From: Anaerohalosphaeraceae bacterium
Lineage (GTDB): Bacteria; Planctomycetota; Phycisphaerae; Sedimentisphaerales; Anaerohalosphaeraceae
NCBI GenBank assembly: GCA_037479115.1
Contig: JBBFLK010000003.1
Location: 1 to 64,000, forward strand
Reading direction: 5' to 3'
DNA: 64,000 bases
Position numbers and translations under genes: made by a program. A model generated the notes under the pieces. That model saw only the letters and a list, made by a program, of their open reading frames with translations. It had not been told where the DNA came from and made no database searches. Numbering within the stretch: the first letter of the stretch is position 1; every line of letters begins with the position of its first letter. Below, one piece after another: positions 8,385 to 16,125 of the stretch.

Positions 8385-8419
8385 AAAAAAACCGCCGGTT
8401 TTTCAGGCCGGCGGTTTTT
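8385..8419 (-). terminator. Rho-independent terminator (bidirectional shape) after the GH51 gene
   Basis: ACCGCCGG (8391-8398) and CCGGCGGT (8408-8415) form a strong stem. Six A residues on the plus strand (8385-8390) give the T-run for minus-strand transcripts, and there is a T-run on the other side too. It ends the arabinofuranosidase transcript. Confidence 0.85.
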
Positions 8420-8437
8420 CGTTTTGAGACCGTTCTC

Positions 8438-10006
8438 CTACTGGACGATTTTCAGCACGCTCACGGAGCGGGCGGGCAGGGTGACGGAGATTTTGCCGTC
8501 TTTGACCTGAATGCCGCTCAGCGGGGCGGGTTTGACCGTGTTCGGCTTCTCGAAGGTGTTATGGGCCTGCATGGTCTCGGCCGTCAGGACTCGTCCGGTG
8601 ACGGAGCCGACTTTAAGCCCTTCAACCGTGCAGTTCAGCGAAGCCGGCTTGTTCGGATTCAGATTGCAGATGGAGACATACACCGCCCCGTCCTTGCCTT
8701 TGGAGGCGGATACATGCAGAGCCGGAATCTTCTGTTTGTCAAACGTGTAATCCTCGCAGGTCAGCTTCGTCGGCAGCAGCCGTCCGCCCTGGTGCACCTT
8801 GTACATTTCGAAAACATGGTAGGTCGGTGTCAGAAGCATCTTGTCGCCTTCGGTCAGAATCATCGCCTGAAGAACGTTGACTGTCTGAGCGATGTTCCCC
8901 ATCTTGACCCGGTCGCAGTGGTGATTGAAGACATTCAAAAAGATGCCCGCCGACAGGGCGTCCCGCAGCGTATTCTGCTGATAGAGAAACGCCGGATTGG
9001 TGCCGGGCTCGGCATCCCACCACGTGCCCCATTCATCCACAAACAGGGCCACCCGCTTCTGCGGGTCGTATTTGTCCATAATCTCCTTGACTTTGCGAAT
9101 TACTTCATCCACCTCGAGGGTATTTTTCATCAGGGCAAACCACTCTTTTTCATCAAACTGTGTGGCGCTGCCTTTTTCATTCTCTCCCCAGGTGCCCGTG
9201 CCGCGGACATAATAGTGCTGGGCAAGCGCATCCATATGGCGGTGGCAGTTTTTCATCACGACTTCGGTCCAGTGATAGTCCACCCCGCCCGGACCGCAGG
9301 CGATTTTGACGATTTCGTTGCCCGAATAGCTGCGGACATAGGTGGCGTAACGTTTGTAAAGGTCGCTGTAGTATTCCGGGGTCATATGGCCGCCGCAGCC
9401 CCAGTTCTCATTGCCGATGCCGAAATATTTGACCTTCCAGGGTTTTTCCCGTCCGTTGGCCCGCCGCAGATTGGCCATCTCGCTGTCGCCGTCAAAGGTC
9501 ATGTATTCCACCCAGTCCTGCATTTCCTCGACGGTGCCCGAGCCGACATTGCCCGCTACATACGCCTCACAGCCCAGCAGCTCGCACAAATCCAGAAATT
9601 CGTGGGTGCCGAAGGCGTTGGTTTCCGTGACCATGCCCCAGTGGGTGTTGACCATTTTCGGGCGTTTGTCCCGCGGGCCGATGCCTTCTTTCCAGTGGTA
9701 TTCATCGGCAAAACATCCGCCCGGCCAGCGCAGCACAGGAACATTCAGCGCTTTGAGGGCCTCCAGCACATCCAGCCGGATGCCGCGAATGTTGGGAATC
9801 GGCGAGTCCTCTCCGACCCAGATGCCGTCATAAATGCATCGCCCCAGATGCTCGGCGAAGTGCCCGTAGATTTCCGGGGCAATTGTGTCTTTGGGCTGGT
9901 CGGCTTGAATGGTCAGCTGGGCCGACCAGGCCGCCGCTGACAGCAGTCCGACCATCAGAAGAATCCCCGGTTTTCTTATCCTGCTGTGTGTCTTGCTTTC
10001 CTTCAT
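8438..10006 (-). CDS. Exported alpha-L-arabinofuranosidase, GH51 family
   Basis: 522 aa. A Lys/Arg-rich start and a hydrophobic stretch ([16 protein letters not shown]) form a signal peptide. The mature enzyme begins [27 protein letters not shown], the classical GH51 N-terminus. The acid/base Glu is in [11 protein letters not shown] (about residue 195-205) and the nucleophile Glu in FVDEWGTWW (about residue 320). A C-terminal beta-sandwich follows. It hydrolyses terminal arabinofuranosyl residues from arabinan or arabinoxylan. Two genes further along the same strand is an L-rhamnose mutarotase, in keeping with plant or algal polysaccharide use. The family call is secure; exact glycan specificity is unknown. 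Confidence 0.92.
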   Translation of the reverse strand: MKESKTHSRIRKPGILLMVGLLSAAAWSAQLTIQADQPKDTIAPEIYGHFAEHLGRCIYDGIWVGEDSPIPNIRGIRLDVLEALKALNVPVLRWPGGCFADEYHWKEGIGPRDKRPKMVNTHWGMVTETNAFGTHEFLDLCELLGCEAYVAGNVGSGTVEEMQDWVEYMTFDGDSEMANLRRANGREKPWKVKYFGIGNENWGCGGHMTPEYYSDLYKRYATYVRSYSGNEIVKIACGPGGVDYHWTEVVMKNCHRHMDALAQHYYVRGTGTWGENEKGSATQFDEKEWFALMKNTLEVDEVIRKVKEIMDKYDPQKRVALFVDEWGTWWDAEPGTNPAFLYQQNTLRDALSAGIFLNVFNHHCDRVKMGNIAQTVNVLQAMILTEGDKMLLTPTYHVFEMYKVHQGGRLLPTKLTCEDYTFDKQKIPALHVSASKGKDGAVYVSICNLNPNKPASLNCTVEGLKVGSVTGRVLTAETMQAHNTFEKPNTVKPAPLSGIQVKDGKISVTLPARSVSVLKIVQ

Positions 10007-10057
10007 TTTTGTCCCTTTCCCAAAATGGTTCCAGTTGACGATGTCGTTTTGCTTGAC

Positions 10058-10600
10058 CTATTTCATTACGCCTTCGACAAACTTAAACTTCTGTCCGCCG
10101 ACGGAGGCATCCACCATCAGGCCGCGGTCGGCCATCATGAAGACCGCCATTCCGTCTTTGTAGTCCGACTTGGCGGCCGCCCCGATCGTGACAGCCGTAG
10201 CGGTGGCCTGTGCCGAAAAGGCAAACTCGCCCGAACGGAAGCGGTCCAGGTCCTGTTTCTGGCGGAAGAAGACGATTTCGCGGAAGAATTCTCCTCCGAA
10301 GGAGAAACCCAGGGTGGCCTGCGACAGACTGGCATAACCGATTTTGCGTCCGCGTTCGAAGACCTCGCCGCGCCCGTAGGCCCCGCCGACCCAGAACGCT
10401 CCTTTGGTCACTCGCGGAAACACCGCATAGCCGTAGGCATTATCAAAAAAGGACTGGATGCTCGGGTCAGCGGATTTGAACAGGGCAATCGCCTCCTGCA
10501 CTTCCGCACTGAGGACATCCCGTGTTTCTTTCTTTTCCGGAACGGTGGAGCATCCTGCCAATAGGGTCAGCAGGACAAGAGTGGACAGACAGCGTTTCAT
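10058..10600 (-). CDS. SYLF (Ysc84-like) domain lipoprotein
   Basis: 180 aa with a lipoprotein signal (LLTLLAGC, Cys at about residue 16). The rest is a SYLF domain: AYGYAVFPRVTKGAFWVGGAYGRGEVF, then a Gly-rich LGFSFGGEFFREIVFF and a C-terminal DASVGGQKFKF. SYLF domains are lipid-binding modules in eukaryotes; bacterial versions are envelope proteins of unclear function. The start has a strong upstream AAAGGAG. It lies about 50 bp upstream of the GH51 gene on the same strand. Confidence 0.85.
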   Translation of the reverse strand: MKRCLSTLVLLTLLAGCSTVPEKKETRDVLSAEVQEAIALFKSADPSIQSFFDNAYGYAVFPRVTKGAFWVGGAYGRGEVFERGRKIGYASLSQATLGFSFGGEFFREIVFFRQKQDLDRFRSGEFAFSAQATATAVTIGAAAKSDYKDGMAVFMMADRGLMVDASVGGQKFKFVEGVMK

Positions 10601-10628
10601 ACGAGAACTCCTTTCTTTTTGCTTTATT

Positions 10629-11114
10629 TTAAGGGATATTAAGACGAATCCGCAGGGTTTGCAGATTCACCACGTCTTCCTGATTGTAGTCCAGCAGGGT
10701 CTGCAGAGCGTCCGGGTCGCCGTTTTCCGTATAATCCCGCCACAGCTGCACCGCCATCCAGCCGTTGATGTCTTTGAGCCGGCGGCGGATATTCAGTTTT
10801 TGCTCAACCCGTTTCAGTCCGCCTTTGAGTTCCTGCTGCCAGCAGGAAAACATCAGGTCGCAGTGAACAAAGGATTTTTCCAGATGAATTCCCAGACGTT
10901 TGCGCAGAAACGGCAGGTCAAACCGGTGCCCGTTGTAGGTGTAAATGGTTGTCACGCCCTCCAGGGCGGCTCGAATGGACCGCTCTTCGATGCCCGGACT
11001 GACCAGCTGGATGACTTCGAGCATCGGCCCCCGTTCCAGCGCCAGCCCGACGACCGTAATCTCTGCATTTTTCGGACTTAAGCCCGTTGTTTCAATGTCC
11101 AGATAGCAACGCAT
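10629..11114 (-). CDS. RNase H-like (YprB-type) DEDD exonuclease domain protein
   Basis: 161 aa consisting only of an RNase H-fold exonuclease domain. The acidic residues are visible: LDIETTG at the N-terminus (Asp/Glu), YNGHRFDLPFL (Asp) about residue 65, and YNQEDVVNL near the C-terminus (Tyr and Asp of the DEDDy type). In YprB-like proteins this domain is often joined to TPR repeats; here it stands alone. It probably trims single-stranded nucleic acid, but the substrate cannot be read from the sequence. It sits downstream of rsmB on the same strand. Confidence 0.78.
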   Translation of the reverse strand: MRCYLDIETTGLSPKNAEITVVGLALERGPMLEVIQLVSPGIEERSIRAALEGVTTIYTYNGHRFDLPFLRKRLGIHLEKSFVHCDLMFSCWQQELKGGLKRVEQKLNIRRRLKDINGWMAVQLWRDYTENGDPDALQTLLDYNQEDVVNLQTLRIRLNIP

Positions 11115-11161
11115 AGGAAACCATTTCTTTTTGCCGCAGGACAGAATGATTTATGTATGAT

Positions 11162-12538
11162 TTATGTTTTCCGCAAAAGAGCGGCGTATCCGCCGTCGTG
11201 TCCAAAATCTGTCTGTGAGCCGCAGGAAGGCAGGGTCAATTCTTCCTGTTCAAGCGTAAACGATGGATGGTTGGCCAGAAAGTCCTGAACGACCTGCTGA
11301 TTTTCCTCCGGCAGGATGGAACAGGTCGAGTACACCAGCGTTCCGTGTTTGCGGACATACCCGGCGGCCTGTTCGAGCAGGTCTTTTTGGGTTTGAACCA
11401 TCTCGGGGATGGATTCGGGCTTGAGCCGCCATCGCACTTCCACGCGCCGCGCCATCACCCCCGTATTGGAACAGGGGACATCCAGCAGAACGGCCGAGAC
11501 CTTGTTTTTGGTTCCTAACGCCTCCTTGATTTGCTCCGGCCGAACACACTGCACACAGCTGATTTCCAGCCGCCGACAGTTCTCCTCGACCTTTTGGAGC
11601 CGCCGGCTGTCGGCATCCACCGCCAGAATCCGTCCCTGATTCTTCATTTTCATCGCCAGCTGAATGGTTTTCCCCCCGGGGGCGGCGCAAAAATCCAGCA
11701 CAACCGACCCCGGCTGAACCGGCAGCATCGAAGCCGCCCGGGCCGCCGTCGGGTCCTGGATAAAGAAATACCCTTTCTGAAACGTCCATAAGTCCGCCAG
11801 ATACCGATGCGTATGAATGCGCAGCATCGTCTGCTCGGTGTTCAGCTCGGCGTGGACGGCCTCTGATTTAAGCAGCTCCGCCAGACGCGGGGCGGTGGTT
11901 TTCAGCAGATTCGGCTGCAGGATGATGGCGGGAATCCGGTTGGAAGCCGCACAGATGGAGAGCAGATTGTCCGGTCCATAGGCCGCCAGCCATCGTTCCG
12001 TCAGCCATTTCGGAATCGAAAACGCAATGCTGCAATACTCGAGCATTTGGCTGTCCGGGTCCGGCAGGAGCGGTTCTTTCAGCAGACATCCTGTTCCGGC
12101 CTTGGCGGGAATCCACCGGCGCCGGTCGCTGCCTTCCCGGGGACAGCGTCGGTTTTCAATCAGCCGCTGCACGCGCCGCAGGACCGCATTGATGAAACCG
12201 CGCCGCCGGGCCTGTTTGCCCGCCAGCGAGGCCGTTTCATTCACAACCGCATATTCCGCTGTGTCCGGGCAGAAGAGCAGCTCAAACGCCCCCAGCCGCA
12301 GCAGCGTCATCAGGTCTTTTTCCACGAAAGACGGCTTCAGCTCCGCCGCCGCCGTCAGCACCGTATCCAGCAGCGTCCGGTTTCTCAGAACCCCCAGCAC
12401 CAAATCCGTCACCTGTCCTCTGGATTCGGCTTCCGGCAGGGTTTGTTCCAGCAGCTCCGAGGCGGTATGCTTTCCCTCTTCCCAGCTGAGCAGAATCCCT
12501 GCGGCCAGACCCCGATTGGAAGAACCAAAGGATTTCAT
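11162..12538 (-). CDS. rsmB: 16S rRNA (cytosine-967 C5)-methyltransferase RsmB, with a repeat-derived linker insert
   Basis: 458 aa. Residues about 1-135 form the NusB-like RNA-binding domain. From about residue 170 comes the m5C methyltransferase domain with VLDFCAAPGGKT (SAM), LLDVPCSNTG (one catalytic Cys) and VYSTCSI (the second Cys motif). Between them is a linker containing RRWIPAKAGTG, which is the translation of the dispersed repeat also present at 6894 and 36066. The insert is in frame and lies in a variable linker, so the enzyme is probably intact. The gene start overlaps the stop of fmt by 4 bp, the common fmt-rsmB arrangement. Confidence 0.92.
   Translation of the reverse strand: MKSFGSSNRGLAAGILLSWEEGKHTASELLEQTLPEAESRGQVTDLVLGVLRNRTLLDTVLTAAAELKPSFVEKDLMTLLRLGAFELLFCPDTAEYAVVNETASLAGKQARRRGFINAVLRRVQRLIENRRCPREGSDRRRWIPAKAGTGCLLKEPLLPDPDSQMLEYCSIAFSIPKWLTERWLAAYGPDNLLSICAASNRIPAIILQPNLLKTTAPRLAELLKSEAVHAELNTEQTMLRIHTHRYLADLWTFQKGYFFIQDPTAARAASMLPVQPGSVVLDFCAAPGGKTIQLAMKMKNQGRILAVDADSRRLQKVEENCRRLEISCVQCVRPEQIKEALGTKNKVSAVLLDVPCSNTGVMARRVEVRWRLKPESIPEMVQTQKDLLEQAAGYVRKHGTLVYSTCSILPEENQQVVQDFLANHPSFTLEQEELTLPSCGSQTDFGHDGGYAALLRKT
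12090..12116 (-). repeat. Dispersed repeat copy carried inside rsmB
   Basis: On the minus strand it shares TGGATTCCCGCC exactly with the copies at 6894-6924 and 36066-36096 and then diverges. It is translated in frame as WIPAKAG within the linker between the two RsmB domains. Confidence 0.6.
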
Positions 12539-13509
12539 TCGAGGACTCCCTTCAGAACTTTTTCCAGCGGCAGGAATAAATCACCCGGCTGACAGGCCCG
12601 GCCGTTGACGAAGGCACTGAACGGCATCAGGTCGGACCCGGCCGGCTTAATCCACTCAATCCGCACGGCGTCCTGACCGCACCAGACGTCCAGATTTTCA
12701 TTGAGCATTCCGCAGGGCTGATAGGCGGAATTGCTGGCCGAAACCGCCCGGGCCTTCTGGATAATCACCCGCCAGGAGCGGCCTGTCTTTCCGGAAACAT
12801 AGACCGCCTGTGCACCCGGCCAGGGCCACAGGGCCCGGATTTGATTGACGACCGCCGACGCCGGTCGGCTCCAGTCGATAAACCCGTGTTCTTTCTTCAG
12901 TTTCGGTGCATAGGTAACCTCGGATTCATCCTGGGGTATCAGGACAACCCGTCCGGCTTCGATATTGTCCAGCGTCTGCATCAGGACCGGCACTGCCAGG
13001 GCGGCCAGCCGGTCGTGAAGGGTCTGGGCGTTGTCCTCCGGTTCGATTGCCAGAGAGGACTGGGCCAGAATGTCTCCGGCATCCATCCGATCGGCCAGCG
13101 TGATGATGCTGATGCCGGTTTTGGTTTCGCCGTTCATCAGGGCCCAGTGAATTGGGGCAGCCCCGCGGTATTTCGGAAGCAGCGAAGCGTGAACGTTAAT
13201 CGCCCCATACGGAAAGAGGTTGATGACCGGCCGGCTGATTTTCTGGCCGAAGGCGATAACCAAAAGCAGCTCGCCCTTGCAGGCGGCGACCTTTTCGGCC
13301 CATTCCGGATCGTTGATGTTCTCGCTTTCCCGGCAGTCCAGTCCTTTCTGTTCACACCAGAGACGAACCGGCGTCGGCCTGGGCTGGCGATGACGTCCCG
13401 CCGGACGAGCCGGCTGCGTGAAAATCCCTGCCAGAGTATGCCGGCTTTGCAGGACGGCTTCCAGACACGGAAGCCCGAACTCCGATGAGCCGAAAAAGAC
13501 GATTCGCAT
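12535..13509 (-). CDS. fmt: Methionyl-tRNA formyltransferase
   Basis: 324 aa enzyme that formylates initiator Met-tRNA using 10-formyl-THF. Motifs in order: RIVFFGSSEFGLPCL at the N-terminus, INVHASLLPKYRGAAPIHW (Asn, His; about residues 108-126), ADRMDAGDIL (about residue 145), and a C-terminal OB-like domain from about 205. It is first gene of the fmt-rsmB unit, with a consensus-like promoter about 55-85 bp upstream. Length and motifs are standard for Fmt. Confidence 0.93.
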   Translation of the reverse strand: MRIVFFGSSEFGLPCLEAVLQSRHTLAGIFTQPARPAGRHRQPRPTPVRLWCEQKGLDCRESENINDPEWAEKVAACKGELLLVIAFGQKISRPVINLFPYGAINVHASLLPKYRGAAPIHWALMNGETKTGISIITLADRMDAGDILAQSSLAIEPEDNAQTLHDRLAALAVPVLMQTLDNIEAGRVVLIPQDESEVTYAPKLKKEHGFIDWSRPASAVVNQIRALWPWPGAQAVYVSGKTGRSWRVIIQKARAVSASNSAYQPCGMLNENLDVWCGQDAVRIEWIKPAGSDLMPFSAFVNGRACQPGDLFLPLEKVLKGVLE

Positions 13510-13565
13510 TCAAACAGACCCTCAATCTGGGTGTTGTTGTTCAACAAAACGGATTCTAAGAGGCC

Positions 13566-13594
13566 ATTATAGGGCCCGCCGGTCGGGTGTACAA
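13566..13594 (-). promoter_or_regulatory. Strong sigma-70-type promoter of fmt-rsmB
   Basis: On the minus strand TTGTAC (13589-13594), 17-bp spacer, and a perfect TATAAT (13566-13571), about 55 bp upstream of the fmt ATG. Confidence 0.7.
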
Positions 13595-13603
13595 GAGCCG
13601 GTT

Positions 13604-13942
13604 TTATTTCGTCCGGTTTTCGGGGGACGATTCGATATGAAAGACCTCCCGAAGAGGCCGCTGGACGGGGCTGTTGTCCGGATTTGACGGCATAATCTCC
13701 TTCATATAGGCCCACCATTTTTGACAGATTTCCGTCCGGGCCACAGCGTTCCAGCGTTCCTCGTCTTCGATTTCTGCATAGCCGAACAGCTGATTCGTCT
13801 GCGGGTCCAGAAAGATGGAGTAGCTCTTTACGCCGTGCTCCAAAAGGGTCTGCTCCAGCTGGGGCCAGATGGGATTGTGACGCTTTTCATATTCGGCCTC
13901 CTGTCCGGGATAAACCTGCATCACAAAGGCCTTGCGAATCAT
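13604..13942 (-). CDS. rhaM: L-rhamnose mutarotase
   Basis: 112 aa dimeric-ferredoxin-fold protein interconverting alpha and beta L-rhamnose. The typical pattern is present: [22 protein letters not shown] near the N-terminus (with the active-site His), [22 protein letters not shown], and [17 protein letters not shown] with the paired Trp residues. No other rhamnose catabolic gene is in the window. It follows the alkaline phosphatase gene by 12 bp on the same strand. The ATG is preceded by AAAGGAGGTG, a near-perfect ribosome-binding site. Confidence 0.88.
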   Translation of the reverse strand: MIRKAFVMQVYPGQEAEYEKRHNPIWPQLEQTLLEHGVKSYSIFLDPQTNQLFGYAEIEDEERWNAVARTEICQKWWAYMKEIMPSNPDNSPVQRPLREVFHIESSPENRTK

Positions 13943-13954
13943 CCAACACCTCCT

Positions 13955-15211
13955 TTAGTTCAGCGCGGCCGTTTCCAAAGCGGCGTGTGCCGCAGCGGAT
14001 TGTTTGCGGCGGGGTTTTGGAAAATCGGAGATGCCCAGAAGCCGGGCGATTCGCCGCGGGATGTCCGTATTGTCCAGCACACCGGTAAAGTGTTCAGCCC
14101 CGGGCCCGAAGGCCAGCAGAATCACCGGCCCATTGCTGTGATTTTTGGACGACCATTCGGACTTCATCCAATTGGGTTTCGGTCCGCCGCCGTAAAGGGT
14201 CAGTCCGCCGGTTTCGTGGTCGGCGGTCACCAGGACGAGGGTTTGTTTGTCGGCGGCGGCAAACTCGAGCGCCTCACGCACCGCCATATCAAACAGCAGC
14301 GTCTGACGAACGGCGGCCTTGGCATCATTTGCATGACAGCACCAGTCAATCTGGCTGCCTTCCATCAGGAGGAAAAAGGGTTTAGGCGGTGTTGTGCGGC
14401 TTAAAATCCGAAGGGCCGCCTGAGTCATTTCCGCCAGGGTCGGTTCCGGCGGCAGGGTAGTCATCGCATCCGAGGCAAAAAAACCAAGCACCCGTCCGGA
14501 GGACAAGGCCCCGAGCTGTTCCTTTGAAGAGATGACCTGCCAGCCCGCCGCTTCGGCTTCCGCCGGCAGATTTCGCCCGTCGGTTCGAACCCCTTGCGGC
14601 TGCGGCAGCCAGTATTTGCGTCCGCCGCCCAGCAGGACATCCGCTCGGCTTTCGAACAGCTGGACGGCGATTTGGGCCTCCAGGTTGCGGTCGTGAATAT
14701 GCGCAGCCAAGCCCGCCGGCGTGGCATGAGTAATCGTAGACGTGGCCACCGCTCCTATGCGGTATCCTTCCTGCTGAAGCCGCTCGGCAATCGATATCCA
14801 GTCTGCTCCTTTGGAATCCTGTCCGATTCGGTCGTTGCGGGTCTTGATGCCGCACATCAGGGCCGTAATCCCCGCCGCCGAATCCGTCACCTCTCCGCGG
14901 ATATTGTGTGTGTACACCAGAGCCGTATAAGGCATTCGCTCCATCCACAGCCGCCCGTCCGCCCCGGCTGCGGCCTGACGAGCCAGCGCAATCTGGTTGA
15001 TGCCCATCCCGTCCCCAATGCACAGGATGACATTTTTCGGACGCTCGCCGACGGGATTGGAAAGCGGTTCTTTGGCGGTCGGCGGCTGATAAAAAGAGAT
15101 GTCTGTTTCCGCCGGTGCGACATAGTGCCAGACGGTTGAACAGCCGGCGTCAAGAAGGAAAAGAACAGAAAGAGCCAAAACAAAAAAGCGGGTTCGAGGG
15201 TTTATGGTCAT
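13955..15211 (-). CDS. Alkaline phosphatase family lipoprotein
   Basis: 418 aa with start at MTINPRTRFFVL, after AAAGGATAA. A lipobox (LDAGC, Cys about residue 23) predicts membrane anchoring. The alkaline-phosphatase core is clear: VILCIGDGMGINQ (first metal Asp), TDSAAGITALMCG with the nucleophilic Ser about 55 residues later, ADWISIAE, MEGSQIDWCCH (metal ligands) and TADHETGGLTLYGG. It would release phosphate from organic esters outside the cytoplasmic membrane. It lies 7 bp downstream of the thymidylate-synthase-like gene. Substrate range is unknown. Confidence 0.9.
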   Translation of the reverse strand: MTINPRTRFFVLALSVLFLLDAGCSTVWHYVAPAETDISFYQPPTAKEPLSNPVGERPKNVILCIGDGMGINQIALARQAAAGADGRLWMERMPYTALVYTHNIRGEVTDSAAGITALMCGIKTRNDRIGQDSKGADWISIAERLQQEGYRIGAVATSTITHATPAGLAAHIHDRNLEAQIAVQLFESRADVLLGGGRKYWLPQPQGVRTDGRNLPAEAEAAGWQVISSKEQLGALSSGRVLGFFASDAMTTLPPEPTLAEMTQAALRILSRTTPPKPFFLLMEGSQIDWCCHANDAKAAVRQTLLFDMAVREALEFAAADKQTLVLVTADHETGGLTLYGGGPKPNWMKSEWSSKNHSNGPVILLAFGPGAEHFTGVLDNTDIPRRIARLLGISDFPKPRRKQSAAAHAALETAALN

Positions 15212-15218
15212 CGCAAAA

Positions 15219-16109
15219 TTATCCTTTCGCACGGGCGTACCAATCAGGGTCTTGAGCCAGTTTCGCGCGGGCTTCTTCCGTCATCAAGGCAAAGGCCGGA
15301 TAGGTGGACTCCCACGCCCGCAGCGTAAAGGGGGTGGTGCGCATCTTTTCCACTTCGATGCCCGCATCCTTCAGATAGGAACCGTAGATATGGAGCGAAT
15401 CGCTGATATCAACATAGCGGCCGACGCGGACCGGCTTGCCCAGTTTGCCGGCCAGGCGCTCGGCGATTGTCCGCTGAAGGTCCGTCAGGGCGTAGGCATT
15501 CATAAACCAGGCCTTGTATAAATCCCGGCTTCGCCAATGAGTGTTCATATTCAGCACAAACCCGCCTCGGCTGTCTTCCGTCAGACGGCACCAGATACGC
15601 TGCAGGCAGGGCGGGTCTTGTGTTTTCGGGTCCGCCGTAGGCATCCAGGTAATCGCCTGGGCCCGACGGGTATAGTGACAGGCCGCCAGGGCCTCCACCA
15701 AAGACTCGATTTGATTGACGGGGGCAAAGGGTTTTGGACTGTTGGGATTTCGCAGGTCTTCCGTCGGACAGTAGGCAAACAGCCGCTGATGATAGGTGTA
15801 GGTCCATTTGCCCGCCGCCGGGTCAATCCAGTGATCGTGAATGCCGTCCACTACCTCCTGCCGATACGCCTCCAGTTCCTCCGGTCCGCCGGGGAAGTTT
15901 TTGTGAATCCGCGGCTCCCGGAAGGGGTCGCTTACGGTAATCATCACAGTGGCATCTTTGCTGGGCGGGTCGCCCGGGCGGTCATACTGGGTCGGAATCG
16001 TCAGCCCGTAATCCCACACCGCCAGCACCGCCTTTTCCCACGCCTCGGGAAGACAGTCCGCCGCAACCGTCAGGACAGGCAAAGTCCCGTCTGAGGAGGA
16101 AGATGACAT
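15219..16109 (-). CDS. Methanogen-type thymidylate synthase homologue
   Basis: 296 aa. Thymidylate-synthase landmarks appear in order: Tyr-x-x-Arg-Leu (YHQRLFAYCP), an Arg pair in RRAQAITW, PPCLQ with the candidate nucleophilic Cys at about residue 167, RSRDLYKAWFMNAYAL (the RSxD/Asn dUMP-binding element) and DSLHIYGSY (His-Ile-Tyr) near residue 240. PCLQ instead of the bacterial PCH, and the shortened spacing, match the archaeal/methanogen branch rather than ThyA. It may make dTMP or modify another pyrimidine nucleotide. It is encoded between an exported protein and alkaline phosphatase, which does not settle its role. Confidence 0.72.
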   Translation of the reverse strand: MSSSSSDGTLPVLTVAADCLPEAWEKAVLAVWDYGLTIPTQYDRPGDPPSKDATVMITVSDPFREPRIHKNFPGGPEELEAYRQEVVDGIHDHWIDPAAGKWTYTYHQRLFAYCPTEDLRNPNSPKPFAPVNQIESLVEALAACHYTRRAQAITWMPTADPKTQDPPCLQRIWCRLTEDSRGGFVLNMNTHWRSRDLYKAWFMNAYALTDLQRTIAERLAGKLGKPVRVGRYVDISDSLHIYGSYLKDAGIEVEKMRTTPFTLRAWESTYPAFALMTEEARAKLAQDPDWYARAKG

Positions 16110-16125
16110 GAAAAATCTCCTTTAG

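Noticed and set aside
8561-9940. Long open frame opposite the GH51 gene (and similar ones opposite the PFL, secretin, PheT and hexokinase genes)
   Set aside because: All mirror well-supported genes. Their translations are repetitive and motif-free, so they are shadows.
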